17,717 nt of DNA, from assembly GCF_050874005.1 (NCBI RefSeq), contig NZ_JBNMJV010000048.1:1-17717 (forward strand), in the 5' to 3' direction. Within the stretch, counting starts at the first letter, position 1. Each line of letters begins with the position of its first letter. The position numbers were made by a program, and so were the translations under genes. The notes beneath the pieces were generated by a model that saw only the letters and a program-made list of their open reading frames with translations, ran no database searches and was not told the DNA's origin. This stretch comes from Huintestinicola sp050874005 (lineage in GTDB: Bacteria; Bacillota; Clostridia; Oscillospirales; Ruminococcaceae). Shown piece by piece: positions 5,815 through 13,696 of the stretch.

Positions 5815-6360
5815 CTATACGGAAAAGCTTGCTTTTTTCATATCCATAATACAAAGCATTTCTTCCATAGATATACAATCGGCATATCTTCCGCTCCACA
5901 TAAACCTGTTATAATATTTATAGCTTTCCTCGGCGGTCATAAATTCATTGTCGAAGGTGGAATTTGAATATTCGGGAACAATGATATGAAAGCCGTGTTC
6001 AAAGCCGCATTTTACGGCGGCGTCAATGCAGTAATCCGTCTGGAGCCCTGCAATGATAAGCTCGGTCTCATTTTTTCCTTTAAGATATTCCGTCAGTCCG
6101 GTATCTCTGAAGGGGCTGTTAACGGTCTTGTCGAATATTTTTTCGCCTTCGGCGGGTCTGAACCCGTCATATATCTCAAAGCCCTCATTTCCCTTTGAAA
6201 GAGGTTCTCCCGCTCCGTCGTCGTGACGGATATAGATGACCTCTAATTTGCATTTGCGGGCAGTGTCAATAAGCAGCTTTACATTTGATACAAACTCCTC
6301 AAAGCGGTATAATGTCTCGTTTGTTATCGCCCTCTGAGCGTCAACTATAAGCAGAGTCAA
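5815..6360 (-). CDS. Isochorismatase-fold cysteine hydrolase (first of a pair)
   Basis: 181 residues with the same triad as its neighbour: Asp7 (LIVDAQRA), Lys78 (IFDKTVNSPF) and Cys111 (GLQTDYCIDAA). The GLQTDYCIDA motif is very typical of general cysteine hydrolases of this superfamily, more so than the neighbour's GGGC version. The two proteins are clearly divergent, so they are not a recent duplication. ATG has GAAAGGAAG upstream. A 167-nt A+T-rich gap separates it from the MBOAT gene, in which only a weak promoter candidate is visible. It therefore may start its own transcript or be read from the MBOAT promoter. Cytoplasmic by lack of a signal peptide. Confidence 0.85.
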   Translation of the reverse strand: MTLLIVDAQRAITNETLYRFEEFVSNVKLLIDTARKCKLEVIYIRHDDGAGEPLSKGNEGFEIYDGFRPAEGEKIFDKTVNSPFRDTGLTEYLKGKNETELIIAGLQTDYCIDAAVKCGFEHGFHIIVPEYSNSTFDNEFMTAEESYKYYNRFMWSGRYADCISMEEMLCIMDMKKASFSV

Positions 6361-6432
6361 TGATATCTTCCTTTCATAGTTGTATTTTCCAAAATAAATA
6401 ACTGTCCCATATCTCTTTATAATTTATTCTTT

Positions 6433-6461
6433 ATTATTTTTTCTTTATTCTTTAAAATCAA
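6433..6461 (-). promoter_or_regulatory. Weak promoter candidate before the isochorismatase pair
   Basis: Minus-strand TTGATT (6456-6461), 17-nt spacer, AATAAT (6433-6438). It sits in very A+T-rich DNA, where chance matches are common, so support is low. The whole gap 6361-6527 holds no gene. Only a weak 5-bp hairpin overlaps the MBOAT stop (6522-6536), without a U-tract. Confidence 0.3.
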
Positions 6462-6527
6462 TATTACTTTGATAATTTTAAATAATATCGAATAAATCAG
6501 AAATTATAAAGAACAATACAGAGATTG

Positions 6528-7943
6528 TCAGAATCTGAAATACAAAAAGGGATTATAGGTATCACCCACAAGTGAGATCACCGACAGGAACATAATAAGT
6601 CCGAGAACAGCGACCTTAACAACGCTGACAAAAATAAATTTTGCCTTTGACTGAATAGCAAGCCGCTCCCCCACCTTAGAAACATAGCTGTAAACGGGCA
6701 TACAGAGGATAACCGCAATAATTATGAGCCACAGGCTGCCCTTGAGCTTTGAAACCGTAAGGATATCCGTAAGAGCAAGACCGTTTGCTCCGAACATTGC
6801 CCCGAGGCAGGAGGAAAGCTGCGATACATCGGTAAAATAGAAAATTGCCCAGCCGAATATGACTGCAATGATAAGATAAAGATGTCCGAAGAATTTAGGC
6901 AGCTTGTCAAGGACTTTGAGTAAGAAGGTTTTCTCGATAACCAGAAGAACGCCGAAATAAAGTCCCCAGATGATGAAATTCCAGCTTGCGCCGTGCCACA
7001 GTCCCGTGCAGAACCATACAATGGCGATGTTTAAAAGCTGGTGCTTTCTGTTTCCGCCAAGGGGGATATAAACATAGTCACGGAAAAATGTTCCGAGAGA
7101 AATGTGCCACCTGCGCCAGAACTCGGTGACGGAGGAGGAAACATAGGGGTGCTCGAAGTTCTCGGGGAAATGGAAGCCGCACATCATTCCGAGACCTATC
7201 GCCATATCCGAATAGCCCGAAAAATCGTAGTATATCTGGAGCGAATACATTATAACGCCTGCCCACGCCGCAAGAACGGAGGAGGGTGCCTTGTCAAAGG
7301 TGAGAAGCTCGGTGGCAAGCATACCCATAGAGTTTGCGATAAGCACCTTTTTGCCCAGACCAAAAATGAGGCGGTTAATGCCATGATGAAACTCGCTTAT
7401 CTTGATGTCTCTGTTCTCAATTTCCCGTGCAACAGAGCTGTATCTTACGATAGGACCTGCCACAAGCTGGAAGAACATTGACAGATACAGCAGATATCCG
7501 AAATAATTCTTCTGTGCCTTTGCTTTCTGCCTGTAAACGTCAACCACGTAGGTTATGGACTGGAAGGTGTAGAAGGAAATTCCGATGGGCAGATGAAAAT
7601 CGGGCACGGGCAGGGAAAGCCCCAGCAAGCCGTTTATCCCCGACACCACCATACCGCTGTACTTGAACACGCCTAAAATGGAAAGATTTACCACACAGGA
7701 GACAACAACGCCGAGAACCGCTTTTTTCTCCCCTTGGTGCTTGTCGATAAACCGCCCGTTAAAATAGTCAAATACCGAACTGAAAATCAGCAGGCACACC
7801 CACACAGGTTCTCCCCAGGCATAGAAAAACAGGGAGAAGATTATCAGAACGATATTTTTTATCTTAGTTTTTGACGCCCCAAAGTAGCATATAAGAAACA
7901 GGGGCAGGAATATGAACAGAAAAAATATATCCGAAAATACCAA
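6528..7943 (-). CDS. MBOAT-family O-acyltransferase, AlgI/DltB-like
   Basis: Multi-pass membrane acyltransferase, 471 residues, the usual AlgI length. Diagnostic motifs: IGISFYTFQSITYVVD (120-135), FWRRWHISLG (275-284), FFRDYVYIPLGGNR (286-299) and GLWHGASWNF (314-323) with the conserved catalytic His317. AlgI-type proteins pass acetyl (or other acyl) groups across the membrane to an outer SGNH/DHHW enzyme; the DHHW gene is in the same block. The start codon is TTG: family members begin MVFSS or similar, and no ATG is in frame nearby. AAAGGA lies about 10 nt upstream. A near-consensus promoter at 7980-8008 would start this transcript, separating it from the Wzx/Wzy operon. Confidence 0.93.
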   Translation of the reverse strand: MVFSDIFFLFIFLPLFLICYFGASKTKIKNIVLIIFSLFFYAWGEPVWVCLLIFSSVFDYFNGRFIDKHQGEKKAVLGVVVSCVVNLSILGVFKYSGMVVSGINGLLGLSLPVPDFHLPIGISFYTFQSITYVVDVYRQKAKAQKNYFGYLLYLSMFFQLVAGPIVRYSSVAREIENRDIKISEFHHGINRLIFGLGKKVLIANSMGMLATELLTFDKAPSSVLAAWAGVIMYSLQIYYDFSGYSDMAIGLGMMCGFHFPENFEHPYVSSSVTEFWRRWHISLGTFFRDYVYIPLGGNRKHQLLNIAIVWFCTGLWHGASWNFIIWGLYFGVLLVIEKTFLLKVLDKLPKFFGHLYLIIAVIFGWAIFYFTDVSQLSSCLGAMFGANGLALTDILTVSKLKGSLWLIIIAVILCMPVYSYVSKVGERLAIQSKAKFIFVSVVKVAVLGLIMFLSVISLVGDTYNPFLYFRF

Positions 7944-7979
7944 CGCATTACATTCCTTTTTTTAAATATCAATATTACT

Positions 7980-8008
7980 ATTATACACCTAAATATCCGT
8001 TTTTTCAA
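7980..8008 (-). promoter_or_regulatory. Promoter for the MBOAT operon
   Basis: Minus-strand TTGAAA (8003-8008), 17-nt spacer, TATAAT (7980-7985). The leader to the TTG start would be about 30 nt. No terminator is visible between this and the MBOAT gene. Confidence 0.7.
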
Positions 8009-8117
8009 CCGTATAAAGACAAAATTGATGACGGATAAATAACATTTCGGTTACTGTGTAAAAAATGGGGCACTCTTTTGGAATAAAATAGGATATTACG
8101 ACTAATCACACATTAAA

Positions 8118-8152
8118 GTGTATCTCTCTGACAAAATAACAGAGAGATACGC
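8118..8152 (-). terminator. Hairpin ending the exopolysaccharide operon
   Basis: A perfect 11-bp inverted repeat (GTATCTCTCTG at 8120-8130, CAGAGAGATAC at 8140-8150), extendable by two pairs, lies 9 nt after the flippase stop. The minus-strand 3' flank is ACTTTAATG, so the U-tract is poor. It may be a weak terminator or a 3'-end stabilising stem. The rest of 7944-8117 holds only the MBOAT promoter. Confidence 0.5.
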
Positions 8153-8158
8153 CTGCCG

Positions 8159-9700
8159 TCAGGAACTTTTTCTCAGTTTTCCCGAAATAATATCCCGTAT
8201 AAGCTTCAGAAAGAATTTAAATTCCTCCGTCCTGCCGAAAAGGGCAAGGAATATGAGATTTGGGAGCAATATACTGACTGTTGCTCTCACGATAAAATTC
8301 CACAGGGGGGACGTTATGCTTATCAGACCGCAGACAGAATAGGTCAATGAGCATACAGCGACAGTCACAGCTGTGTAAAGCAGGAGACGGCAGAAATATT
8401 TTTTGGGACTTGACTTGAAAACGTGCTTAAAAAGCACATACGGCTCCACCCAAATGCAGACCGTCAGAGTGCTTATGACCGTGCCCAGAAATATTCCCGA
8501 AACGCCCATAACTCGTGCAAGGAGAACGGAAACAACAATATTTACAATTGATTCTGCAATGGGCTTATAGCGGTCATAATAAAATGCCCCCGCCGCCTCA
8601 CGGTAGGTAAGCACCGTTTTTCTCATTCCCGTAAGAAAAAATACCGCCGATATAAATACCACCGTATCCATTCCGAAAACAAGGCTGTCCTTTTTTAGCC
8701 ACAGACAGATAAATGGATTAAAAAGGCACACGAGGCATATAAAGGAAAAGCCTATTACCCAGAAATTCATAAAGAATACCCGATAAAATGAGGTCATAAG
8801 CTTTGACTTGTCCTCGTCGGCAGCGTTCAGATTCCCCACGCCTGCGGTAATTGAGGTAAATACCTGTGCGATGATCTTTTCGAGCGCATTGGTGATAAGG
8901 TAATAATTGGAATAAATTCCCGTTGAAACGATCCCTACCAGCTTTGAGATAAGGATATTATCCGTAGACAGCACCACAATGCCGCCTATCTTGTGCATAA
9001 GCATTGCTTTGATGTTCTTTTTTATATCTCCGAGAAGCTCTGAGGGCAGGGGCAAAACGTCCTTCTCTTTAAGATAGGGGTACATTCTGTCAGCCGCCCT
9101 TGAAACGGCAATATTTTCCAAAACGGTAAACAGAAGCTGTGAAGCGGTAAACAGGAGATAATTTCTTGTGGCGTAAAGCACGGCTATCTGAGCCATATTC
9201 AGTGCTAAATAAAAGCTGTAGTGATACGCTGTTGCCACATACCGCTTCTGGTCGCATATTATCAGAGAACGCTTGTAGGTGAAGAAATAGGAAACTCCCG
9301 TATTTGCGGCGTAAAGCAGATATATTGCCGTAAGGTGGGGGATATCGGGCACCTCGTCCATAAACCACGGATACACCGGAACAAAAAGCACCGCCAGGAC
9401 AAGCACCGCCGTACCAATAGCATTATACGCCCGTCTGTAAAAGCGCATAAGAGACTTTATGAGAGGGATATCATTCTCCGCCAGAGGCTTGTAGAGGGCA
9501 AAGGTCAAAGCCGAGCCAACTCCCAGCTCCGCCAGAGACAGAACGGTAAGGATATTTGAAAAAAGTCCGCTTATGCCCAGATACTGCTCGTCAAGGCAGT
9601 CGAGAAACGCACGCCTTGCTATAAAGTTTATGAGTATTCCCAAAGCCTGACCGATAAAGGCGGTAATGAGATTTTTCAGAGAAGCTTGTGTTCGTGTCAT
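8159..9700 (-). CDS. Polysaccharide flippase, Wzx/MATE-like
   Basis: Integral membrane protein of 513 residues with many hydrophobic helices, matching oligosaccharide flippases (Polysacc_synt / MOP superfamily). The opening is typical: a short Lys-Asn-rich N-terminus, then a helix, ARRAFLDCLDEQYLGISGLFSNILTVLSLAELGVGSAL at about 28-65. The LGISGLF...LSLAELGVGSA segment is characteristic of Clostridia Wzx proteins. It should turn undecaprenyl-diphosphate-linked repeat units outward before polymerisation. The GGAGA site is 6 nt before ATG. It follows the Wzy-like gene by 14 nt, last in the operon. It is broad-specificity by family and the substrate is unknown. Confidence 0.9.
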   Translation of the reverse strand: MTRTQASLKNLITAFIGQALGILINFIARRAFLDCLDEQYLGISGLFSNILTVLSLAELGVGSALTFALYKPLAENDIPLIKSLMRFYRRAYNAIGTAVLVLAVLFVPVYPWFMDEVPDIPHLTAIYLLYAANTGVSYFFTYKRSLIICDQKRYVATAYHYSFYLALNMAQIAVLYATRNYLLFTASQLLFTVLENIAVSRAADRMYPYLKEKDVLPLPSELLGDIKKNIKAMLMHKIGGIVVLSTDNILISKLVGIVSTGIYSNYYLITNALEKIIAQVFTSITAGVGNLNAADEDKSKLMTSFYRVFFMNFWVIGFSFICLVCLFNPFICLWLKKDSLVFGMDTVVFISAVFFLTGMRKTVLTYREAAGAFYYDRYKPIAESIVNIVVSVLLARVMGVSGIFLGTVISTLTVCIWVEPYVLFKHVFKSSPKKYFCRLLLYTAVTVAVCSLTYSVCGLISITSPLWNFIVRATVSILLPNLIFLALFGRTEEFKFFLKLIRDIISGKLRKSS

Positions 9701-9714
9701 AGCAGTTCTCCGTT

Positions 9715-10938
9715 TTAACGCCGGTTCAGGCGGTAGTGGATATAACGCCTGCGAAGGGGAACATCGCTTTCGGTATTTTCGGGTGCCTTATCCGACTGCG
9801 CTGCTATCTCGGGGACATAGCAGGCAACAACGGGCAATGCAAATATCCAGATATTGGAATATGCCTCCATAAGCATCATTACGAAAATGGTAAAAATGCC
9901 GAAAGTGATTATCTGAGATACGGGATATTTCCTGTTTTTATAAAGCGACGCAGCCGCTATTCCGAATATCGCCGCATAAAAGAACAGAGATACCACACCG
10001 CCCTGCAGAAGCACCTCAAGAACGGCATTGTGAGAATAATAATACTGTCCTCTTGTAAAAATAAGTCCGTGTCCTTCATAAACGCCGTATCCGAAAACGG
10101 GGGATCGTTTTATAAGCATTATTGCAATATCCCATATATCCGTTCTGCCTGTAAACGTGATATTTTTATGAAGCAGGTCTTCGATAATAAATGCAAATAC
10201 CGACTGAAGCCGGAAAACAATTATTCCGAGAAATAACAACACATACACTGCATACAGATCAAGAGAGTTAAACACGCCCGCAATGCTCTTCCTGTAAATA
10301 AACAGAGCAAAGAAAAGAAGCATAAACAGACCTGCCACGCCTGTTGCCGACCAGGTTATAAGTATTGAAACGGAAACCACCGCAGTAAAAAAAAGAGTTG
10401 CTCCCGTAAATTTTTTCCCTTTCATAGAGCTGTATACAAAGCCGTATATCATAAGCGGTATAAGCACAGGCGGAAGTCCGTTGCGTATACCGATGACATA
10501 GAGTACGTTTCCGTAATATTCATCTCGTGCAAGCCCCTCGGGGAATAATTCTATTGTCAGCAGATTTATAACTGCAAGCGGTATATATATATCAAGGATG
10601 GTTTTGAAATACAGTTTGCTGTTTTTCTTGACTGCAAGCTCGGTTATCATACAGAAGCTTACCACCGTTCCGCAGGAAACAGCCAGTTTCCAGTAATTTC
10701 CGCTGTTAATGACTGTTGAAAAGAAAAGCGACAGCTCATATAAAATTATGCTTATAATAATGGGGCTTATTTTTCTGCATTTAAAATATAATACTATTAT
10801 CACGCCGAATGAAATTATCTTTGCCATATCAAAGGCAGTATCTATAATATGCAGGCTGACTATATGCTCAAATACCGGCAGCTTAAAGAAAGGCAGCAGC
10901 AGCAATGTCAGCGCCCATTGCTTTTCAAATATTTTCAC
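9715..10938 (-). CDS. O-antigen polymerase/ligase-like membrane protein, Wzy-type
   Basis: Predicted repeat-unit polymerase, 407 residues, about 10-12 membrane helices. A long outer loop carries the O-antigen ligase/polymerase signature: FTGRTDIWDIAI (262-273), SPVFGYGVYEGHG, and YYSHNAVLEVLLQGG (300-314) with the conserved His-Asn. The Wzy/WaaL family joins lipid-linked repeat units at the outer face of the membrane. The start is GTG (10936-10938); an AGGAG lies about 12 nt upstream, rather far, and no better in-frame start is visible. The C-terminal tail (about 375-407) is polar and cytoplasmic, rich in Arg. Transcribed with its neighbours; the gap to the GT2 gene is 63 nt. Confidence 0.85.
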   Translation of the reverse strand: MKIFEKQWALTLLLLPFFKLPVFEHIVSLHIIDTAFDMAKIISFGVIIVLYFKCRKISPIIISIILYELSLFFSTVINSGNYWKLAVSCGTVVSFCMITELAVKKNSKLYFKTILDIYIPLAVINLLTIELFPEGLARDEYYGNVLYVIGIRNGLPPVLIPLMIYGFVYSSMKGKKFTGATLFFTAVVSVSILITWSATGVAGLFMLLFFALFIYRKSIAGVFNSLDLYAVYVLLFLGIIVFRLQSVFAFIIEDLLHKNITFTGRTDIWDIAIMLIKRSPVFGYGVYEGHGLIFTRGQYYYSHNAVLEVLLQGGVVSLFFYAAIFGIAAASLYKNRKYPVSQIITFGIFTIFVMMLMEAYSNIWIFALPVVACYVPEIAAQSDKAPENTESDVPLRRRYIHYRLNRR

Positions 10939-11001
10939 TTATGCATATCACTCCTCTGCCAATGCACAGTATATGTTCTTGATCTGCCCGGGATCTTACC
11001 G

Positions 11002-12024
11002 TCAGTTTTTGGGTCTCGCAGGCTTGTTTCTTGATTTTTTACAAACCGAGATCAGATAAACAAGATAATTTATTATCCAAAAATTTCTTTTGAAATTTTT
11101 ATGTATCCTAACAGCTTTGCCGTTCACTGAGGGGTCGTTGTTTTTTGCAGCAGCCTTAAACCTCTCGGTATTAACAAAGTTCTCTATAATATCAAGCTTA
11201 CGGGACAGCCCCATTTTATTCTTTGCAGAAAATGTATTCATAATAAGCAGATAAAAAAATTTAAGGTACACCGAATTGATATATTTATCCGCATATTCCG
11301 GCAAATCATATTTTTCCTTGACCGCCATCATTCCTTCATAGATAAGATCCGCAGCTGATGCGTAATCTTTTCTGCAGCTGTTTATTGCAGAGCCATCTCT
11401 CATAATATAATGATATTTGACCTGCGGTACATAGGAATAAGCTTTTAGCCTGCAAAAGCACTCAAATTTGAACAGTTGATCCTCGCCTATGTTTATTTTG
11501 TCATCAAAAAAGACCTTGCCTCTTATCAGCTCTGCTTTAATTATCATAAAACATACGCTTCCAAAATAATTAAAGCTGTACATAGCCCGATAACAGTTCG
11601 TATCATTTACAAGCTCGTCCTTATCGGCAAGAGTGCGGTTTATCTTTGTGACATTTTCATATATCCTGTCATAATCGAACAGACACACGTCCGTGCCTGT
11701 TTCTTCTGCCTTTTTCAAAGCGCACTCAAGGGTATCAGGCTCAATAAGGTCGTCGGGATCCATAAAATAGATCCATTCCCCAAGGGAGCTTTCAAGCCCT
11801 GCATTTCTTGCCGAAGAAACTCCGCCGTTTGCCTTATCTATCACTCTTATTCTGCTGTCTTTTTCCGCAAGCTTCCTGCATATCTCACCGCTCCTGTCGG
11901 CGGAGCCGTCGTTCACCAGAATAATTTCAATATCAGTCACCGTCTGAGCCATAACGCTTTCTGCCGAAGCGGTGAGATATTTTTCAACATTATAAACCGG
12001 GATTATTACTGAAACAAGAGGCAT
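11002..12024 (-). CDS. Family 2 glycosyltransferase
   Basis: GT-A fold glycosyltransferase, 340 residues. The N-terminal half is a classic GT2 domain: VSVIIPVYNVEKYL (4-17), ILVNDGSADRSGEIC (35-49), NGGVSSARNAGL (66-77) and the metal/nucleotide-sugar motif YFMDPDDLIEP (86-96). The C-terminal half (about 150-340) is less conserved and ends in a basic segment KSRNKPARPKN. It would add one sugar to the lipid-linked repeat unit at the cytoplasmic face. Donor sugar and linkage are not readable. AAAGGAA precedes ATG. It begins 16 nt after the Stealth gene. It is the only canonical glycosyltransferase in the operon. Confidence 0.92.
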   Translation of the reverse strand: MPLVSVIIPVYNVEKYLTASAESVMAQTVTDIEIILVNDGSADRSGEICRKLAEKDSRIRVIDKANGGVSSARNAGLESSLGEWIYFMDPDDLIEPDTLECALKKAEETGTDVCLFDYDRIYENVTKINRTLADKDELVNDTNCYRAMYSFNYFGSVCFMIIKAELIRGKVFFDDKINIGEDQLFKFECFCRLKAYSYVPQVKYHYIMRDGSAINSCRKDYASAADLIYEGMMAVKEKYDLPEYADKYINSVYLKFFYLLIMNTFSAKNKMGLSRKLDIIENFVNTERFKAAAKNNDPSVNGKAVRIHKNFKRNFWIINYLVYLISVCKKSRNKPARPKN

Positions 12025-12040
12025 AAGCTTTTCCTTTCAC

Positions 12041-13054
12041 TTACAGCTCAAAGGTCGATTTTTCGGGCAGCGACTTTTCAAATCCGTCTGCAAGAAGCTG
12101 TGAATATTCTGAAAACTCATTATCTGTAAGCTTGCAGTCATTTATGCAGATAAGCTTTTTTCTGCGTTTTGAAATATATTCCGCCGCACGTGCAAATTCG
12201 CCCTTGCCGTCTCTGTCGGGATAAAAAGCTCTTCCGACCCCGATGCTTCTGGGAGCAAAACGGTTCCCTGCCAGCTGCCATTCTCGGAAAAGCCATTGAT
12301 TGACATCATAAGCCGAGCGGAATTTATTCATACAGGTCCTGTCAAGAGCTTCAGGTTCGGCATTCCAGACCGCCTCAATGGTGGACTTTTTAAGTGAGGA
12401 CGGCAGATGGGGCTGATAAAATCCCGGAAATCTTGGACAGAACATAAGGGGTAAGGTCCTCATAAGCAGCTTTCCGTATGAAGGACAAAGCCATTTCATA
12501 GGGGCGGCTTTTATAGTCTCTTTTATATCAAAATGCTCGTTTATAAGACCTGTATCGTTTATCGCTATCATCTGAATGGGCAGGCTCGGGGCATAACAAT
12601 GAACATTCAGAACGGCGCTGTCGCAGGGCAGACCGTTTTTAAAGAAATCCTCCTTTGAAACAGGTGCGGTTATAAACATATCATCGTTAAAAAAGACAAA
12701 ATTCTCCGAAAGCCCCTTTATCCTGTGGAGATTAAGCTCTATGGGATTGGCGCTGAAAGTGGGCAGATACTTTTCGGGGATATAATCCTCGTGACGGACA
12801 ATATTGAGCTTCGGGTGAGAGGTATTGAGCCACTTGGGGATATGCCCCCAGGTCACAAAATGTATCTTATTTACCCACGGTGCAAACTTCTCCACCCCTC
12901 TGAACCAGTATGGAAGAAGTCCCCAGTCACGGTATCGCTCGGGACGGGAATCGGTATTAACGGGAGGAGCATATTCCGCCTTTTGGGCAAGCCATTCGGG
13001 GTCTGAGCCGTCCACCCAGATCATAACAAAATCTATGGAAGAATTTTCATTCAT
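12041..13054 (-). CDS. Stealth-family sugar-phosphate transferase
   Basis: 337 residues, matching Stealth proteins (capsular polysaccharide phosphotransferases, related to GlcNAc-1-phosphotransferase and CpsY/XcbA). CR1: IDFVMIWVDGSDPEWL (8-23). CR2: RYRDWGLLPYWFRGVEKFAPWVNKIHFVTWGHIPKWL (about 40-76), then NLHRIKGLSENFVFFNDDMFI (about 108-128) with the conserved ND-D. CR3-like: DVNQWLFREWQLAGNRF. Family members link hexose-1-phosphate units through phosphodiester bonds, so the polymer probably contains phosphodiesters. ATG 13054 lacks a strong Shine-Dalgarno. It lies 42 nt after the phosphoribosyltransferase-like gene. Cytoplasmic. Confidence 0.9.
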   Translation of the reverse strand: MNENSSIDFVMIWVDGSDPEWLAQKAEYAPPVNTDSRPERYRDWGLLPYWFRGVEKFAPWVNKIHFVTWGHIPKWLNTSHPKLNIVRHEDYIPEKYLPTFSANPIELNLHRIKGLSENFVFFNDDMFITAPVSKEDFFKNGLPCDSAVLNVHCYAPSLPIQMIAINDTGLINEHFDIKETIKAAPMKWLCPSYGKLLMRTLPLMFCPRFPGFYQPHLPSSLKKSTIEAVWNAEPEALDRTCMNKFRSAYDVNQWLFREWQLAGNRFAPRSIGVGRAFYPDRDGKGEFARAAEYISKRRKKLICINDCKLTDNEFSEYSQLLADGFEKSLPEKSTFEL

Positions 13055-13096
13055 TACGTTCTGAAGCTCGCTTTCATTCTGAGTTAAGCAGCCGTA

Positions 13097-13696
13097 TCAT
13101 TTGCCGAATTTCTCGTTGTATCCGCAGATAAAAGCTTTGTGTTCGGGAGAATCATTCGACCAGGGTCCGGAAATGATATGGTCAGTATAGATATAAAAAT
13201 CTGTATTGAAGATCCACTGTGAAACGGAAAAAACATTTATTGCCGCTGTTTTTATTTCGGCTTCGGGAAATTGTTTCCTTATTTCTACGATACATTGTAT
13301 AAAAGTATTGCCTGTATCGCAGGAATCATCAACAAGCAGGATATTCTTAAAGCTGATATCCCGTGCTTCCTCGGGTATTTTTCCCCAGAACACATTTCTG
13401 TCAGGCTCATTTTTGTGTGTACCCTTTTTTATCTCCATATTTCTCATTATGAATTTAAGCTTTCGGGGCAATATCTGCAGCAGGGGTGCAGCAAACCGTT
13501 TCAGAGCGCTGTGTTTCCTTTCGGCAAATATCTCAAGAACGGGGACATCAAAAATCTCGCCTAACTCAAGTCCTATACGGTATGCGCCTTTGGCAACAAA
13601 AACGACTGCGTCGGGGGTATACTGCTGTCTGATGATGTCAGCTAACTTTTTTGTTTCCCTTGACGCATTTTCTGCGGATAATTCTATAAAGTTCAT
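13097..13696 (-). CDS. Phosphoribosyltransferase-fold protein in a polysaccharide operon
   Basis: 199 residues with the type I PRTase PRPP-binding loop NILLVDDSCDTGNTF (118-132), preceded by strand VVFVAKGAYRIGLELGEIFDVPVLEI (31-56). That layout is normal for PRTases, but the acceptor-binding 'hood' does not match hypoxanthine, adenine, uracil or orotate enzymes that I recognise. The middle (about 57-112) is long and very basic, and the end has WSNDSPEHKAF. Its placement between a PHP phosphoesterase and Stealth suggests a role in glycan assembly. It may move a 5-phosphoribosyl group from PRPP onto a lipid or sugar acceptor; this is inference. ATG has AAGGAAA 7 nt upstream. Its start overlaps the PHP gene by 59 nt. 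A nucleotide-salvage enzyme remains possible. Confidence 0.75.
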   Translation of the reverse strand: MNFIELSAENASRETKKLADIIRQQYTPDAVVFVAKGAYRIGLELGEIFDVPVLEIFAERKHSALKRFAAPLLQILPRKLKFIMRNMEIKKGTHKNEPDRNVFWGKIPEEARDISFKNILLVDDSCDTGNTFIQCIVEIRKQFPEAEIKTAAINVFSVSQWIFNTDFYIYTDHIISGPWSNDSPEHKAFICGYNEKFGK

